This document shows positions 7,619 through 14,669 of a stretch of DNA of 15,144 nt, in pieces. Position 1 is the first letter of the stretch. Each line of letters starts with the position of its first letter. A program made the translations under genes and the position numbers. Below the pieces are notes generated by a model. That model saw only the letters and a list, made by a program, of their open reading frames with translations. It had not been told where the DNA came from and made no database searches. Origin of the DNA: JBDTNK01 sp039933775 (lineage in GTDB: Bacteria; Chloroflexota; Limnocylindria; QHBO01); NCBI GenBank assembly GCA_039933775.1, contig JBDTNK010000047.1, positions 1 through 15,144 on the forward strand. The letters are read 5' to 3'.

Positions 7619-9021
7619 TGGTGCGTCCCGGCGAGCGAATCCACGTGATCGGGATCGCCGGATCGGGCGCGGCCGGCGTTGCCTGGTTGCTGCACCGGGC
7701 CGGCGCCGTGGTCGATGGCTGCGACGTCGACCTGCCGTCGCCCTACACCCCGCCGCTCGAGCGCGCCGGGATCGCCCTGCGGCAAGGTCACGATGCCGCT
7801 CACCTGGGCGGCGTGGACCGCGTCGCGATCAGCCCGGCGGTGCGAGCGGTGGCCGGCCACCCCGAGCTCGCGACGGCCATCGCGGCGGGGCTGCCCGTGG
7901 TCACGTGGCAGACGCTGCTCGCCGAGCTGATGGCGGAGCACGGCCACCTGGCTCTCGCGGTCACCGGCACGCACGGCAAGTCGACCACGACCGCTTTGCT
8001 CGGTCACCTGCTCGTGGCGGCGGAGATGGATCCCACGGTCGAGGTCGGCGCCTTCATCGCCGAGTGGGGCGCATCGGTCCGTCCCGGTGGCGGAGCGCCG
8101 TTCCTGGTCGAGGCCGACGAGTTCGGCGATAACTTCCTCAACTACCGCCCGTCGGCCGCGATCGTCACCAACGTGGAGATGGATCATCCCGACTACTTTG
8201 CCGACGAGACAGCGGTGCTCGACAGCTTCGAGCGCTTCGTGCGCGGCATGCGGCCCGATCCACGCCTCGGCGGGCGGCTGCTGCTCGCCGCAACCGGAAG
8301 CCAGGGAGTGGACGCTTTGCTGCAGCGCATCGGTGACTGGCAGGGTCGCATCGTGCGGTATGGTCCCGGCGGCGAGATCGAAGCGGATGCGGTCGTCTAC
8401 CACGAGTGGGGGACCAGCTTCCGGCTCTTCGAACATCCGTTCGATATGGGCCTGGCGGGGGACCACAGCGTCCTCAACGCGACAGCAGCGTTGGCGATGG
8501 CGCGCACGCTCGGGGCGCCCCTCAATACGCTCGCCGCCGGACTGCGCAGCTTCGCAGGTGCCGGGCGCCGCATGGAGCGCATCGCGGATACTGCCGGCGT
8601 GCTGATCTACGACGATTACGGCCATCATCCGACCGAGGTGCGCGCGGCGCTGCAGGCGGCGCGGCAGCACGTCGGCGACCGTCGCCTGTGGGCCGTCTTC
8701 GAGCCGCACATGTACAGCCGCACGGCGCTGCTCTTCGACGACTTCGCTGCGAGCTTTGGTGGGGCTGACGAGGTGCTCATCGTCGACATCTTCGCCAGCC
8801 GCGACGCCGACACGAATGTGACGTCCGCCGAGGAGCTTGCAGACGCGGTGGAGCGCATCTCGGCGGTGCCGACGATGGCGAGTGGGGACGCCGAGAGCAC
8901 CATGCAGTACCTCGCCGACCACGTGCGCGCCGGCGACGCGGTGCTCGTCATGGGGGCGGGCAAGTCCTACCGCGTGGCGCACGGGCTGGCAGCCCGCCTG
9001 GCGGGGGAGGGAGCCGCATGA
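7618..9021 (+). CDS. murC: MurC-family Mur ligase (probable UDP-N-acetylmuramate--L-alanine ligase)
   Basis: Mur ligases add amino acids to the UDP-MurNAc wall precursor in the cytoplasm; MurC adds the first L-alanine. The 467-residue protein has all three Mur domains. The N-terminal UDP-binding domain carries VIGIAGSGAAGVAW (residues 10-23). The central ATPase has TGTHGKSTTT (116-125), EADE (165-168), TNVEMDHPDYF (184-194) and GDHSVLNATAAL (281-292). The C-terminal domain has YDDYGHHPTEVRA (331-343), FEPHMYSRT (361-369) and VLVMGAGKSYRV. The YGHHPTE and PHxYSRT motifs point to the MurC/Mpl branch. The stretch after EADE reads FGDNF instead of the SDxSF common in MurC, and no murB is adjacent, so a Mpl-like murein-peptide ligase or a divergent paralogue remains possible. 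The ATG overlaps the cinA stop, and the stop overlaps the next gene as ATGA. Confidence 0.85.
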   Translation: MVRPGERIHVIGIAGSGAAGVAWLLHRAGAVVDGCDVDLPSPYTPPLERAGIALRQGHDAAHLGGVDRVAISPAVRAVAGHPELATAIAAGLPVVTWQTLLAELMAEHGHLALAVTGTHGKSTTTALLGHLLVAAEMDPTVEVGAFIAEWGASVRPGGGAPFLVEADEFGDNFLNYRPSAAIVTNVEMDHPDYFADETAVLDSFERFVRGMRPDPRLGGRLLLAATGSQGVDALLQRIGDWQGRIVRYGPGGEIEADAVVYHEWGTSFRLFEHPFDMGLAGDHSVLNATAALAMARTLGAPLNTLAAGLRSFAGAGRRMERIADTAGVLIYDDYGHHPTEVRAALQAARQHVGDRRLWAVFEPHMYSRTALLFDDFAASFGGADEVLIVDIFASRDADTNVTSAEELADAVERISAVPTMASGDAESTMQYLADHVRAGDAVLVMGAGKSYRVAHGLAARLAGEGAA

Positions 9022-9392
9022 TCGGTGCGCGCACGCTCGTCGTGGGCCTGCTGCTGGCCCTGCTGGTGGCCGTGGCGCAGCAGACCCTGGTGCGACTGGT
9101 CGACACCTCCGGCGCCGGCGGCCAGTCCGCCCTCGTCCTGGTGCTGCTGCTGGCGGCCTTCCTGGGTGTGCTCACCGCGGTCGCGACCCGCATGCTGCGG
9201 CTGCCCGGTGCCACAGCGCCCACGGTCCTGGTCCTGGCCTGGACGCTGGTACCGGCGATCCTGGCACTGATCCCGTCGACCGCCACCCAGCTGTTCGCCA
9301 ACGACGCAGCATTGACGGTCGCAGAGTCGCTCGCCCTGTGTGCCGCGGTCGTTGCGGCGGCGGTCACGCTCGGCGTGCCGGCCGAACGCTAG
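9018..9392 (+). CDS. Small integral membrane protein of unknown function, coupled to murC
   Basis: I do not recognise this 124-residue protein. It is made almost entirely of hydrophobic segments: roughly residues 5-26, 37-60, 66-88 and 100-121, giving about four membrane helices with short polar loops and few charges. No catalytic motif is visible. The ATG overlaps the murC stop (ATGA) and has GGGAGGGAG just upstream (9005-9013), so it is very probably translated, coupled to murC. That placement suggests an envelope-related role, but this is guilt by association only. Confidence 0.75.
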   Translation: MIGARTLVVGLLLALLVAVAQQTLVRLVDTSGAGGQSALVLVLLLAAFLGVLTAVATRMLRLPGATAPTVLVLAWTLVPAILALIPSTATQLFANDAALTVAESLALCAAVVAAAVTLGVPAER

Positions 9393-9431
9393 CGCCGCCT
9401 CGCTGGCCCGCTTGTTGCGGTAAGCGCGCCG

Positions 9432-9762
9432 ATGCAGCATTCAGAGACCGCCCCGCTGCCCTGGGCGCCGTACGATCCCGCCTGGCTCGTCGCGGCAGCC
9501 ACGCGGCAGGCGCCGCTCGACCCGTGGATCGCCGATGCGCTGGCGGCCTGCACGCGCGCCGCGGCTGTCTGCTCGGCGCAGCTCGTGTTCGTGGACCCGG
9601 CAACGGCCAGCCTGCCCGACGGCGACTGGAAATTCCGCTACAACCTCGAGCTTCGGACCGATGACGCCGGCGGACCTGGTGCTCGACATCCTCGAGGGGC
9701 CGCGCATCGGGGCCGTCGAATTCCTGGACCGCCTCGCGGATTGCCCCGACCACTACGGGTGA
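9432..9762 (+). CDS. Hypothetical protein with apparent internal +1 frameshift
   Basis: I do not recognise the product. From the ATG at 9432 to about 9660, one frame has sensible composition and strong G/C third positions (start MQHSETAPLPWAPYDPAW, then DGDWKFRYNLELRTD). Beyond about 9660 that frame turns into Arg/Gly/Pro-rich codons with poor third-position G/C. The +1 frame instead becomes protein-like (TPADLVLDILEGPRIGAV, then EFLDRLADCPDHYG), stopping at 9760-9762. The simplest reading is one gene of about 110 residues broken by a one-base change or sequencing error near 9655-9665. The original frame itself stays open to 9794, and its last 11 codons (GTG at 9759, product ending VSEYERMVKVT) again look acceptable, so two compensating shifts are possible. 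There is no clear ribosome site. The gene lies 39 bases after the membrane-protein gene and converges on hflX. Confidence 0.55.
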
Positions 9763-9889
9763 GCGAGTACGAACGGATGGTCAAGGTCACATAAGATCTA
9801 TTTGCGGAAGCTGAGAGCAGCACCGTCACTGAGTAGCCGTGGCGCGTCACCTTGCTCGCAGACGCGAGCGATCCCGGTCCGGGCGGCTC
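9763..9889. other. Intergenic region between convergent genes, with a small hairpin
   Basis: This 127-base gap separates the frameshifted hypothetical gene (+) from the 3' end of hflX (-). Its first third is unusually A/T-rich for the window (around 9785-9805). It contains a hairpin, GCTCGC (9854-9859), loop AGAC, GCGAGC (9864-9869), extendable by two weaker pairs. The position would suit a bidirectional terminator, but no T-tract follows on either strand. I saw no RNA gene or promoter I could defend. Confidence 0.5.
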
Positions 9890-11164
9890 CTAGGCGATGT
9901 GGTCGACGCTCCGCCGGCCCGACGCGGCCGCCACCTCTCCGGCGATGCCGGCGGGCAGATGGCCGGAGAGGCGTACGCCACCCTCGGTATAGCGCTCATC
10001 GACGTCCCCCGCCGCCCGGGCGCGGGCGACGAGTTCACCGCGAGCCCACGGCACGATGCTGTCGACGGCGACCATCTGGTCGCGCAACACGCCCGCGATC
10101 GTCTCGAGCAGGTGCTCGATCCCCTCCCCCGTCGCGGCGCTGACAAACGCGCTGCGCTCGTCGAGGGGCGCGCTGCGCAGGTCCGCATCGAGCAGGTCGA
10201 TCTTGTTGAACACCGTGATCCGTGGCTTGGCACCTGCGCCGAGCTCATCGAGGACGCGCTGCACCGCCTCCTGCTGCGCCACGAAGTTCGGATCAGAGGC
10301 GTCGACGACCTCGAGCAGCAGGTCGGCGCGCAGCACCTCCTCGAGCGTGGCGCGAAAGGCATCCACCAGATCATGCGGCAGCTTGTTGATGAAGCCCACC
10401 GTGTCGGTCAGGACGACCTGCTGCCCGGTCGGCAGGCCGACGCCGCGCGACGTCGGGTCGAGGGTCGCGAAGAGCATGTCGGCGACGAACAGGTCGGCCC
10501 GCGCCAGCGCATTGAGCAGCGTGCTCTTGCCGGCGTTGGTGTACCCCACCAGGGCGACGCTCGCGACCTCGTTCTCCTCGCGCCGTCGACTGCTGGTGGA
10601 CCGATGGCGCTTGACCGCCTCGAGCTCGGCGCGCAGCTTCTTGATGCGCACCCTGATGAGCCGGCGGTCGGTCTCGAGCTGCGTCTCGCCGGGCCCGCGG
10701 GTGCCGATGCCACCGCCGGTGCGCGACAGGTGGGTCCACATCCGCGTCAGCCGCGGCAGGTGGTACTCGAGCGCAGCCAGCTCGACCTGCAGGCGGCCTT
10801 CGCGCGTGGTCGCGTGCCGCGCGAAGATGTCGATGATCAGCGCGCTGCGGTCGAGCACGTTGCAGTCGAGAAGCTTCTCCAGGTTGCGCTGCTGGTTCGG
10901 TGACAGCTCGTCGTCCACGACGAGCAGGTTGAAGTCACTGGCCGCCTTCTCGTCCACCAGCTCGGCCGCCCGGCCCTTGCCGAAATACCACAGCGGATCG
11001 GGCGTCGAGCGACGCTGGAATGCGCTGCCGACGATCACCGCGCCCGCCGTCTCGACCAGCGCCGCGAGCTCGGCGAGGCTGCGGGCCACTGGCCAGCGCA
11101 TCTCGCGCGGATCGTCGAGCCCGATGAGGAAGGCTCGCTCCGTGGGCTGCGTGAGATCGATCAT
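9890..11164 (-). CDS. hflX: GTPase HflX
   Basis: HflX is a ribosome-associated GTPase that splits stalled or hibernating 70S ribosomes during stress. The 424-residue protein has the N-terminal HflX domain (PLWYFGKGRAAEL, residues 58-70; DELSPNQQRNLE). The signature GGIGTRGPGETQLE is at 151-164 and is followed by a charged coiled helix. The G domain carries G1 GYTNAGKST (207-215), G2 TLDPT (near 234-238), G3 DTVGF (254-258), G4 NKID (320-323) and G5 SAATGEG. A short C-terminal domain follows. I chose the ATG at 11162-11164; the gene starts MIDLTQPTERAFLIGL, a normal HflX beginning, but no strong ribosome site precedes it. It is transcribed away from the GGDEF-EAL gene. In many bacteria hflX lies next to miaA; here the two are separated by that gene. 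Confidence 0.96.
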   Translation of the reverse strand: MIDLTQPTERAFLIGLDDPREMRWPVARSLAELAALVETAGAVIVGSAFQRRSTPDPLWYFGKGRAAELVDEKAASDFNLLVVDDELSPNQQRNLEKLLDCNVLDRSALIIDIFARHATTREGRLQVELAALEYHLPRLTRMWTHLSRTGGGIGTRGPGETQLETDRRLIRVRIKKLRAELEAVKRHRSTSSRRREENEVASVALVGYTNAGKSTLLNALARADLFVADMLFATLDPTSRGVGLPTGQQVVLTDTVGFINKLPHDLVDAFRATLEEVLRADLLLEVVDASDPNFVAQQEAVQRVLDELGAGAKPRITVFNKIDLLDADLRSAPLDERSAFVSAATGEGIEHLLETIAGVLRDQMVAVDSIVPWARGELVARARAAGDVDERYTEGGVRLSGHLPAGIAGEVAAASGRRSVDHIA

Positions 11165-11284
11165 GTCCGATCATGGTAGCCGAGGCCGTCCGGCACGACC
11201 CGACCGGTACCTTTCGCCTAGTGCTTCGCGCGCCGCCGCGTGCGATACATGGCGACACAACACCGGGGGACGCCAGGAGCAACG
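11165..11284. other. Divergent intergenic region, hflX / GGDEF-EAL gene
   Basis: This 120-base region must hold the promoters of both divergent genes, unless one is read from elsewhere, but I see no convincing -35/-10 pair. An 8-base direct repeat, CGATCATG (11158-11165 and 11168-11175), overlaps the hflX start and creates a second, out-of-frame ATG on the minus strand 10 bases upstream of the chosen one. Confidence 0.4.
11275..11279 (+). promoter_or_regulatory. Ribosome-binding site of the GGDEF-EAL gene
   Basis: AGGAG lies 5 bases before the ATG at 11285. It favours this start over in-frame GTG 11240 and ATG 11249, which lack a comparable site. Confidence 0.65.
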
Positions 11285-12895
11285 ATGTTCGAGCCCGATG
11301 ATCGCGCCCGGATTGAATCCGGGTCGACCGTGCCCGCAGCTGATCGAGCGCCGGCTCCGCACCTCGCGCTGGCCGTTGTCGCGGCTGCATTGAGCGCACT
11401 CCTGCTCGACCGTCTCCTGCCAGGCGTAGCCGATCAGCCGCTGCTCGCGCCGCTCATGGCGCTGCTGGCCGCCGCCGCGGGCGGCCTGGCCCTGGGCCAG
11501 CGTTCGGTGGCTTCCCTGCACCGGGCGCACGGCGAGCTGCGCGATCGGTATGTGGTGGCGGTCGCGCAGGCACTCGAGGATCCACTGACGCACCTGGGCA
11601 ACCATCGGGCCTTCCAGGAGGAGCTTGATCGCCAGGTGGCGGCCGCGACGCGCTACGGCGAGCCGCTGGCGCTGCTGATGATCGATCTCGACGACTTCAA
11701 GAGCACCAACGACAGCGGCGGTCACGCCGAGGGTGATCGCACGCTGGCGCGTTTCGGGCGCATTGTGGGCAGCACCATGCGGCGCGCGGATCGTGCCTTT
11801 CGCGTGGGCGGCGATGAGTTCGCGGTCCTGCTGCCACACACGGACGCGGCCGGTGCGGCGACCCTCGGGGCGCGGCTGCTGGCGGAGTCGCTGCAGCCGG
11901 TGCTGCGCGATGTCGCCGGTACGCCCATCTCGTTTTCCGCCGGAGTATCGGCCTTGCCCGAGCTGGCCGACGGTCGCGCGCAGCTCCATTCGCAGGCCGA
12001 TGCCGCGCTGTACGCCTCGAAGCGCGGCGGCCGCACCGCGGTCAGCGTCTTCGATGCTGCGACCCAGCCCATCGCCGCCGACGTGAGCGCCGCCTCGACG
12101 GCGGTGGCCGACGTGATCGCGCGTGGGCTGCTGCGCCCGGTCTTTCAGCCCATCCTGGACTTGAACAGCGGCGCCACCATCGGCTACGAAGGGCTCATCC
12201 GCCCGGTCGATCCGGCGCCCTTCGCCGATCCGGGCGAGCTGTTCAGCGCAGCCGAGACGAGCGGACGGCTCGTGACGCTCGATCTGCGCTGCCTGGAGGT
12301 GATCATCGGCGCGGCGCGGGGCCTGGCTGCCGGTCAGTTTTTGAGCGTGAATCTGTCGCCACGCACCGCCGAGTCGCCCGACTTCGGGGCGGCGGCGCTC
12401 CTCGCGATCCTGGCGCGACATGGCTTCCCGCCGCAGCAGCTGGTGGTGGAGCTGACCGAGCAGCTGCCGATCGTGGAGATGGATCGCGTGCGTCAGAAGC
12501 TCGACGCCCTTCGCAAGTCGGGCGTGCGGCTGGCTGCCGACGACGTCGGTGCCGGCAACGCCGGTCTGCGCCTCCTGTCGGAGATCCGCTTCGACATCAT
12601 CAAGGTCGACCTCTCGCTCGTGCAGCGCAGCATGCCCGGAGCGCCGTCTCGTGCCGTACTGGCGTCGGTCGTGGAGTTTGCCGCGCGCACCGCGGCAATG
12701 GTCGTGGCCGAGGGCATCGAGGAGCCGGCGCAGGTAGCGCCCCTGCTCGAGCTCGGAATCAGGCACGGCCAGGGCTACCACCTGGGCCGGCCCGCGGAGC
12801 TGCCGTCGCAGCACCTGGCTTCGTCCCAACACATGGCGGAAGCGATCGCGTCGCCGATGCGGGCCTGGCGCCAGAGCATCGGCCTCAGCGCGTAG
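11285..12895 (+). CDS. Membrane-associated GGDEF-EAL cyclic-di-GMP enzyme
   Basis: The 536-residue protein combines a diguanylate cyclase and a c-di-GMP phosphodiesterase domain. Two N-terminal hydrophobic segments (about residues 26-46 and 52-72) suggest a membrane hairpin with almost no external sensor. In the GGDEF domain, DLDDFKSTND, GHAEGD and intact GGDEF (175-179) are present, and RRAD five residues before the motif fits an RxxD product-inhibition site. In the EAL domain the signature is EGL (E302), in GYEGLIRP. The metal and catalytic residues look kept: N in VNLSP, E in ELTEQ, DD in AADDVGAGN, K in IIKVD, E in VAEGIEE and Q in GQGYHLG. Both domains could therefore be active. I chose the ATG at 11285 because of its AGGAG site. 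The gene lies head-to-head with hflX and ends 12 bases from the convergent miaA. The net direction of activity cannot be told from sequence. Confidence 0.92.
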   Translation: MFEPDDRARIESGSTVPAADRAPAPHLALAVVAAALSALLLDRLLPGVADQPLLAPLMALLAAAAGGLALGQRSVASLHRAHGELRDRYVVAVAQALEDPLTHLGNHRAFQEELDRQVAAATRYGEPLALLMIDLDDFKSTNDSGGHAEGDRTLARFGRIVGSTMRRADRAFRVGGDEFAVLLPHTDAAGAATLGARLLAESLQPVLRDVAGTPISFSAGVSALPELADGRAQLHSQADAALYASKRGGRTAVSVFDAATQPIAADVSAASTAVADVIARGLLRPVFQPILDLNSGATIGYEGLIRPVDPAPFADPGELFSAAETSGRLVTLDLRCLEVIIGAARGLAAGQFLSVNLSPRTAESPDFGAAALLAILARHGFPPQQLVVELTEQLPIVEMDRVRQKLDALRKSGVRLAADDVGAGNAGLRLLSEIRFDIIKVDLSLVQRSMPGAPSRAVLASVVEFAARTAAMVVAEGIEEPAQVAPLLELGIRHGQGYHLGRPAELPSQHLASSQHMAEAIASPMRAWRQSIGLSA

Positions 12896-12907
12896 CGGGC
12901 CAGTCTC

Positions 12908-13843
12908 TCACCCGAGCAGCGCACGTGCCGCGGCCGCGGCACGTGCCACCAGCGCGGTGTCATCGGCCGGCCCGTCGCCGGCGTCGAGCCACGTGATCCG
13001 CGCGTCACGCCGGAACCAGGTCATCTGTCGCTTGGCGTACTGCCGCGTGCGACGGACCATCGTCTCGAGCGCCTCGTCGCGCGACCACTCCCCCGCCAGG
13101 TGGCGCGCCGCCTCTCGGTAGCCGTGACCGGTCATCGGCTCGAGCTGCGGGCCGAAGCCGGCGTCGAGCAGCGTGCGCACCTCGTCGAGCAGGCCGCTCT
13201 CCCACAGCCGCTGCGCGCGCGCCTCGATGCGCGCCACGATGACGTCCCGCGGCCGGTCGAGACCGAGCAGCGCCACGTGCCCGCGATATGGCTCGGCGCG
13301 GGGCAACGCTCCCCCATCGCCGGACTCGGCACGCTCCAGCGCTCGCACGACGCGTCGCGGGTTGCGCAGATCGGTGCGCGCGGCGACCGCCGGCGCGAGG
13401 GTCCCGAGGCGCTCGGCGAGCGCCTCCAGGCCGTCGACGGCGAGGCGCTCCGACAGGCGAGCTCGCACCTCCGGCGACCAGGCCTGCGCATCGTAATCGT
13501 GGCCGTCGGTCAGGCTGGTGACGTACAGGCCGCTGCCGCCCACGACGAGCGGCAGCGCACCGCGCGCTGCGATCTCGGGGATGAGCCGCCTGGCTGCGGC
13601 GACCCATTGGGCGACGGTGAACGGCTCATCGGGGTCGACCAGGTCGAGCAGGTGATGCGGCACAGCAGCCTGCGCCGCGGCATCGGGCTTGGCGGTGCCG
13701 ATATCCATGCCGCGGTACACCTGCCGCGAGTCTGCGACCAGGATCTCGACCCGGAGCTCCCGCGCCAGGGCCAGCGCCAGGTCGGTCTTGCCCGAAGCGG
13801 TCGGGCCGACGATGCCGAGCAGCGCCGGCGCCGCCGGCGCCAT
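12908..13843 (-). CDS. miaA: tRNA dimethylallyltransferase MiaA
   Basis: MiaA transfers a dimethylallyl group to adenosine 37 of tRNAs that read codons starting with U, improving decoding. The 311-residue product has family-typical length. Motifs are the P-loop GPTASGKT (residues 13-20), DSRQVYRGMDIGTAK (38-52), PHHLLDLVDP, FTVAQW, VGGSGLY (101-107), RNPRRVVRALE and the C-terminal TRQYAKRQMTWFRRD. A longer frame reaches 13906, but I chose the ATG at 13841-13843: it gives the normal N-terminus just before the P-loop, lies 4 bases after the ymdB stop, and has GAGGT upstream within ymdB. The first codons encode APAAPA and form an inverted repeat, and the last codons contain a 26-bp palindrome. 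The gene converges on the GGDEF-EAL gene. Confidence 0.96.
   Translation of the reverse strand: MAPAAPALLGIVGPTASGKTDLALALARELRVEILVADSRQVYRGMDIGTAKPDAAAQAAVPHHLLDLVDPDEPFTVAQWVAAARRLIPEIAARGALPLVVGGSGLYVTSLTDGHDYDAQAWSPEVRARLSERLAVDGLEALAERLGTLAPAVAARTDLRNPRRVVRALERAESGDGGALPRAEPYRGHVALLGLDRPRDVIVARIEARAQRLWESGLLDEVRTLLDAGFGPQLEPMTGHGYREAARHLAGEWSRDEALETMVRRTRQYAKRQMTWFRRDARITWLDAGDGPADDTALVARAAAAARALLG
12921..12946 (-). repeat. 26-bp perfect palindrome at the 3' end of miaA
   Basis: GCACGTGCCGCGG (12921-12933) is followed immediately by its exact reverse complement (12934-12946), with no spacer. It lies within the last 13 codons of miaA, in an Ala/Arg-rich stretch, and 26 bases past the stop of the convergent GGDEF-EAL gene. 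RNA from either strand could fold into an 11-bp G/C-rich stem with a 4-base loop, which suits a shared termination or 3'-end-protecting structure. There is no T-tract. Confidence 0.75.
13822..13840 (-). repeat. Inverted repeat directly after the miaA start codon
   Basis: GCGCCGGCG (13822-13830) and CGCCGGCGC (13832-13840) are perfect inverted repeats around one base. On the miaA mRNA the repeat starts right after the AUG and could form an 8-bp all-G/C stem with a 3-base loop. It encodes the duplicated APA-APA peptide. It might damp translation initiation or simply reflect that codon duplication. Confidence 0.55.
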
Positions 13844-13847
13844 CGGT

Positions 13848-14669
13848 TCAGCCGACCTCGACGAGGCGCTGGACCTGCTCGATGGCATGGGCTCGCCCCG
13901 TGGCACGATCGGCGTCGATGACGACGGCGTTGAGGGAGACCGGCCCGGATCCGACCTGGAAGCGCGTGGGAAGGTGGCGCAGGAAGCGTGGCAGCACGGT
14001 CTCGATGTCGAAGCCGATGATCGAGTCGCGCGGCCCGGTCATGCCGATGTCGCTGATGTAGGCGGTGCCCTTCGGCAGCAGGCGCGCGTCGGCGGTCGGC
14101 ACGTGGGTATGGGTGCCCACGACCGCCGTGACGCGGCCGTCCAGGTACCAGCCCATGGCGTTCTTCTCCGAGGTGATCTCGCAGTGGAAGTCGAGCAGGC
14201 GCACCGGCGGCAGCGGCTCCGCCGCGCCGTCGAGCAGGTCATCGAGCGCGGTGAAGGGCGAGTCGAGCTGGTTCATGAAGACGCGGCCCATGGCGTTGAT
14301 GACCGCGACCTGGTCGCCATCGGGCAGATGGTGGACGAGCCAACCACGACCGGGTGCGTCCGAGGGGTAGTTGATCGGGCGCAGAATCGGGACATCGGTA
14401 TCGAGGTGGGCGTAGATCTCACGCTTGTCCCAGATGTGGTTGCCGCTGGTGATGACGTCGATGCCGCTGTCGAGCAGCTCGTCGGCGAGCGATGGCGTGA
14501 GGCCCATGCCGGCGGCCACGTTCTCGCCGTTGGCCACCACCATGTCGAGGTCAAGCTCGCGACGCAGGTCGGGCAGAGCGTGGCGGATCGCCAGCCGTCC
14601 CGGCTTGCCGATGATGTCGCCGACCATGCCGATGCGCAGCCGCCGATCGCGGGACGGACGCTCGCTCAC
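13848..14669 (-). CDS. ymdB: YmdB family metallophosphoesterase (TIGR00282)
   Basis: YmdB is a dimetal phosphodiesterase of the calcineurin-like fold; the Bacillus protein acts on cyclic nucleotides and affects biofilm and motility decisions. The 273-residue product has the family motifs: MVGDIIGKPGR (D18), VVANGENVAAGMGL (N47, E49), TSGNHIWDKREIY (N77, H78), DFHCEITSEKNAMG, VGTHTHVPTADAR and YISDIGMTG. The frame stays open far upstream inside rny, but that extension is Arg/Gly-rich shadow sequence. I chose the GTG at 14667-14669, which overlaps the rny stop as GTGA and precedes the conserved LRIGMVGD start. The rny-ymdB coupling is common in Gram-positive-type bacteria, and miaA follows 4 bases after the stop. 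Confidence 0.94.
   Translation of the reverse strand: MSERPSRDRRLRIGMVGDIIGKPGRLAIRHALPDLRRELDLDMVVANGENVAAGMGLTPSLADELLDSGIDVITSGNHIWDKREIYAHLDTDVPILRPINYPSDAPGRGWLVHHLPDGDQVAVINAMGRVFMNQLDSPFTALDDLLDGAAEPLPPVRLLDFHCEITSEKNAMGWYLDGRVTAVVGTHTHVPTADARLLPKGTAYISDIGMTGPRDSIIGFDIETVLPRFLRHLPTRFQVGSGPVSLNAVVIDADRATGRAHAIEQVQRLVEVG

Noticed and set aside
9645..9670. Programmed +1 frameshift of the prfB type in the orphan gene
   Set aside because: The CTT codon is not followed by a stop or an obviously rare codon, and no stimulatory Shine-Dalgarno-like element was seen; an indel or sequencing error is simpler.
9854..9869. Intrinsic terminator between the hypothetical gene and hflX
   Set aside because: The 6-bp stem is real, but no T-tract follows on either strand, so I recorded it only within the intergenic description.
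11241..11250. Possible extended -10 element (TGCGATACAT) for the GGDEF-EAL gene
   Set aside because: The match to the -10 consensus is weak, no suitable -35 lies upstream, and promoter rules for this organism are unknown.
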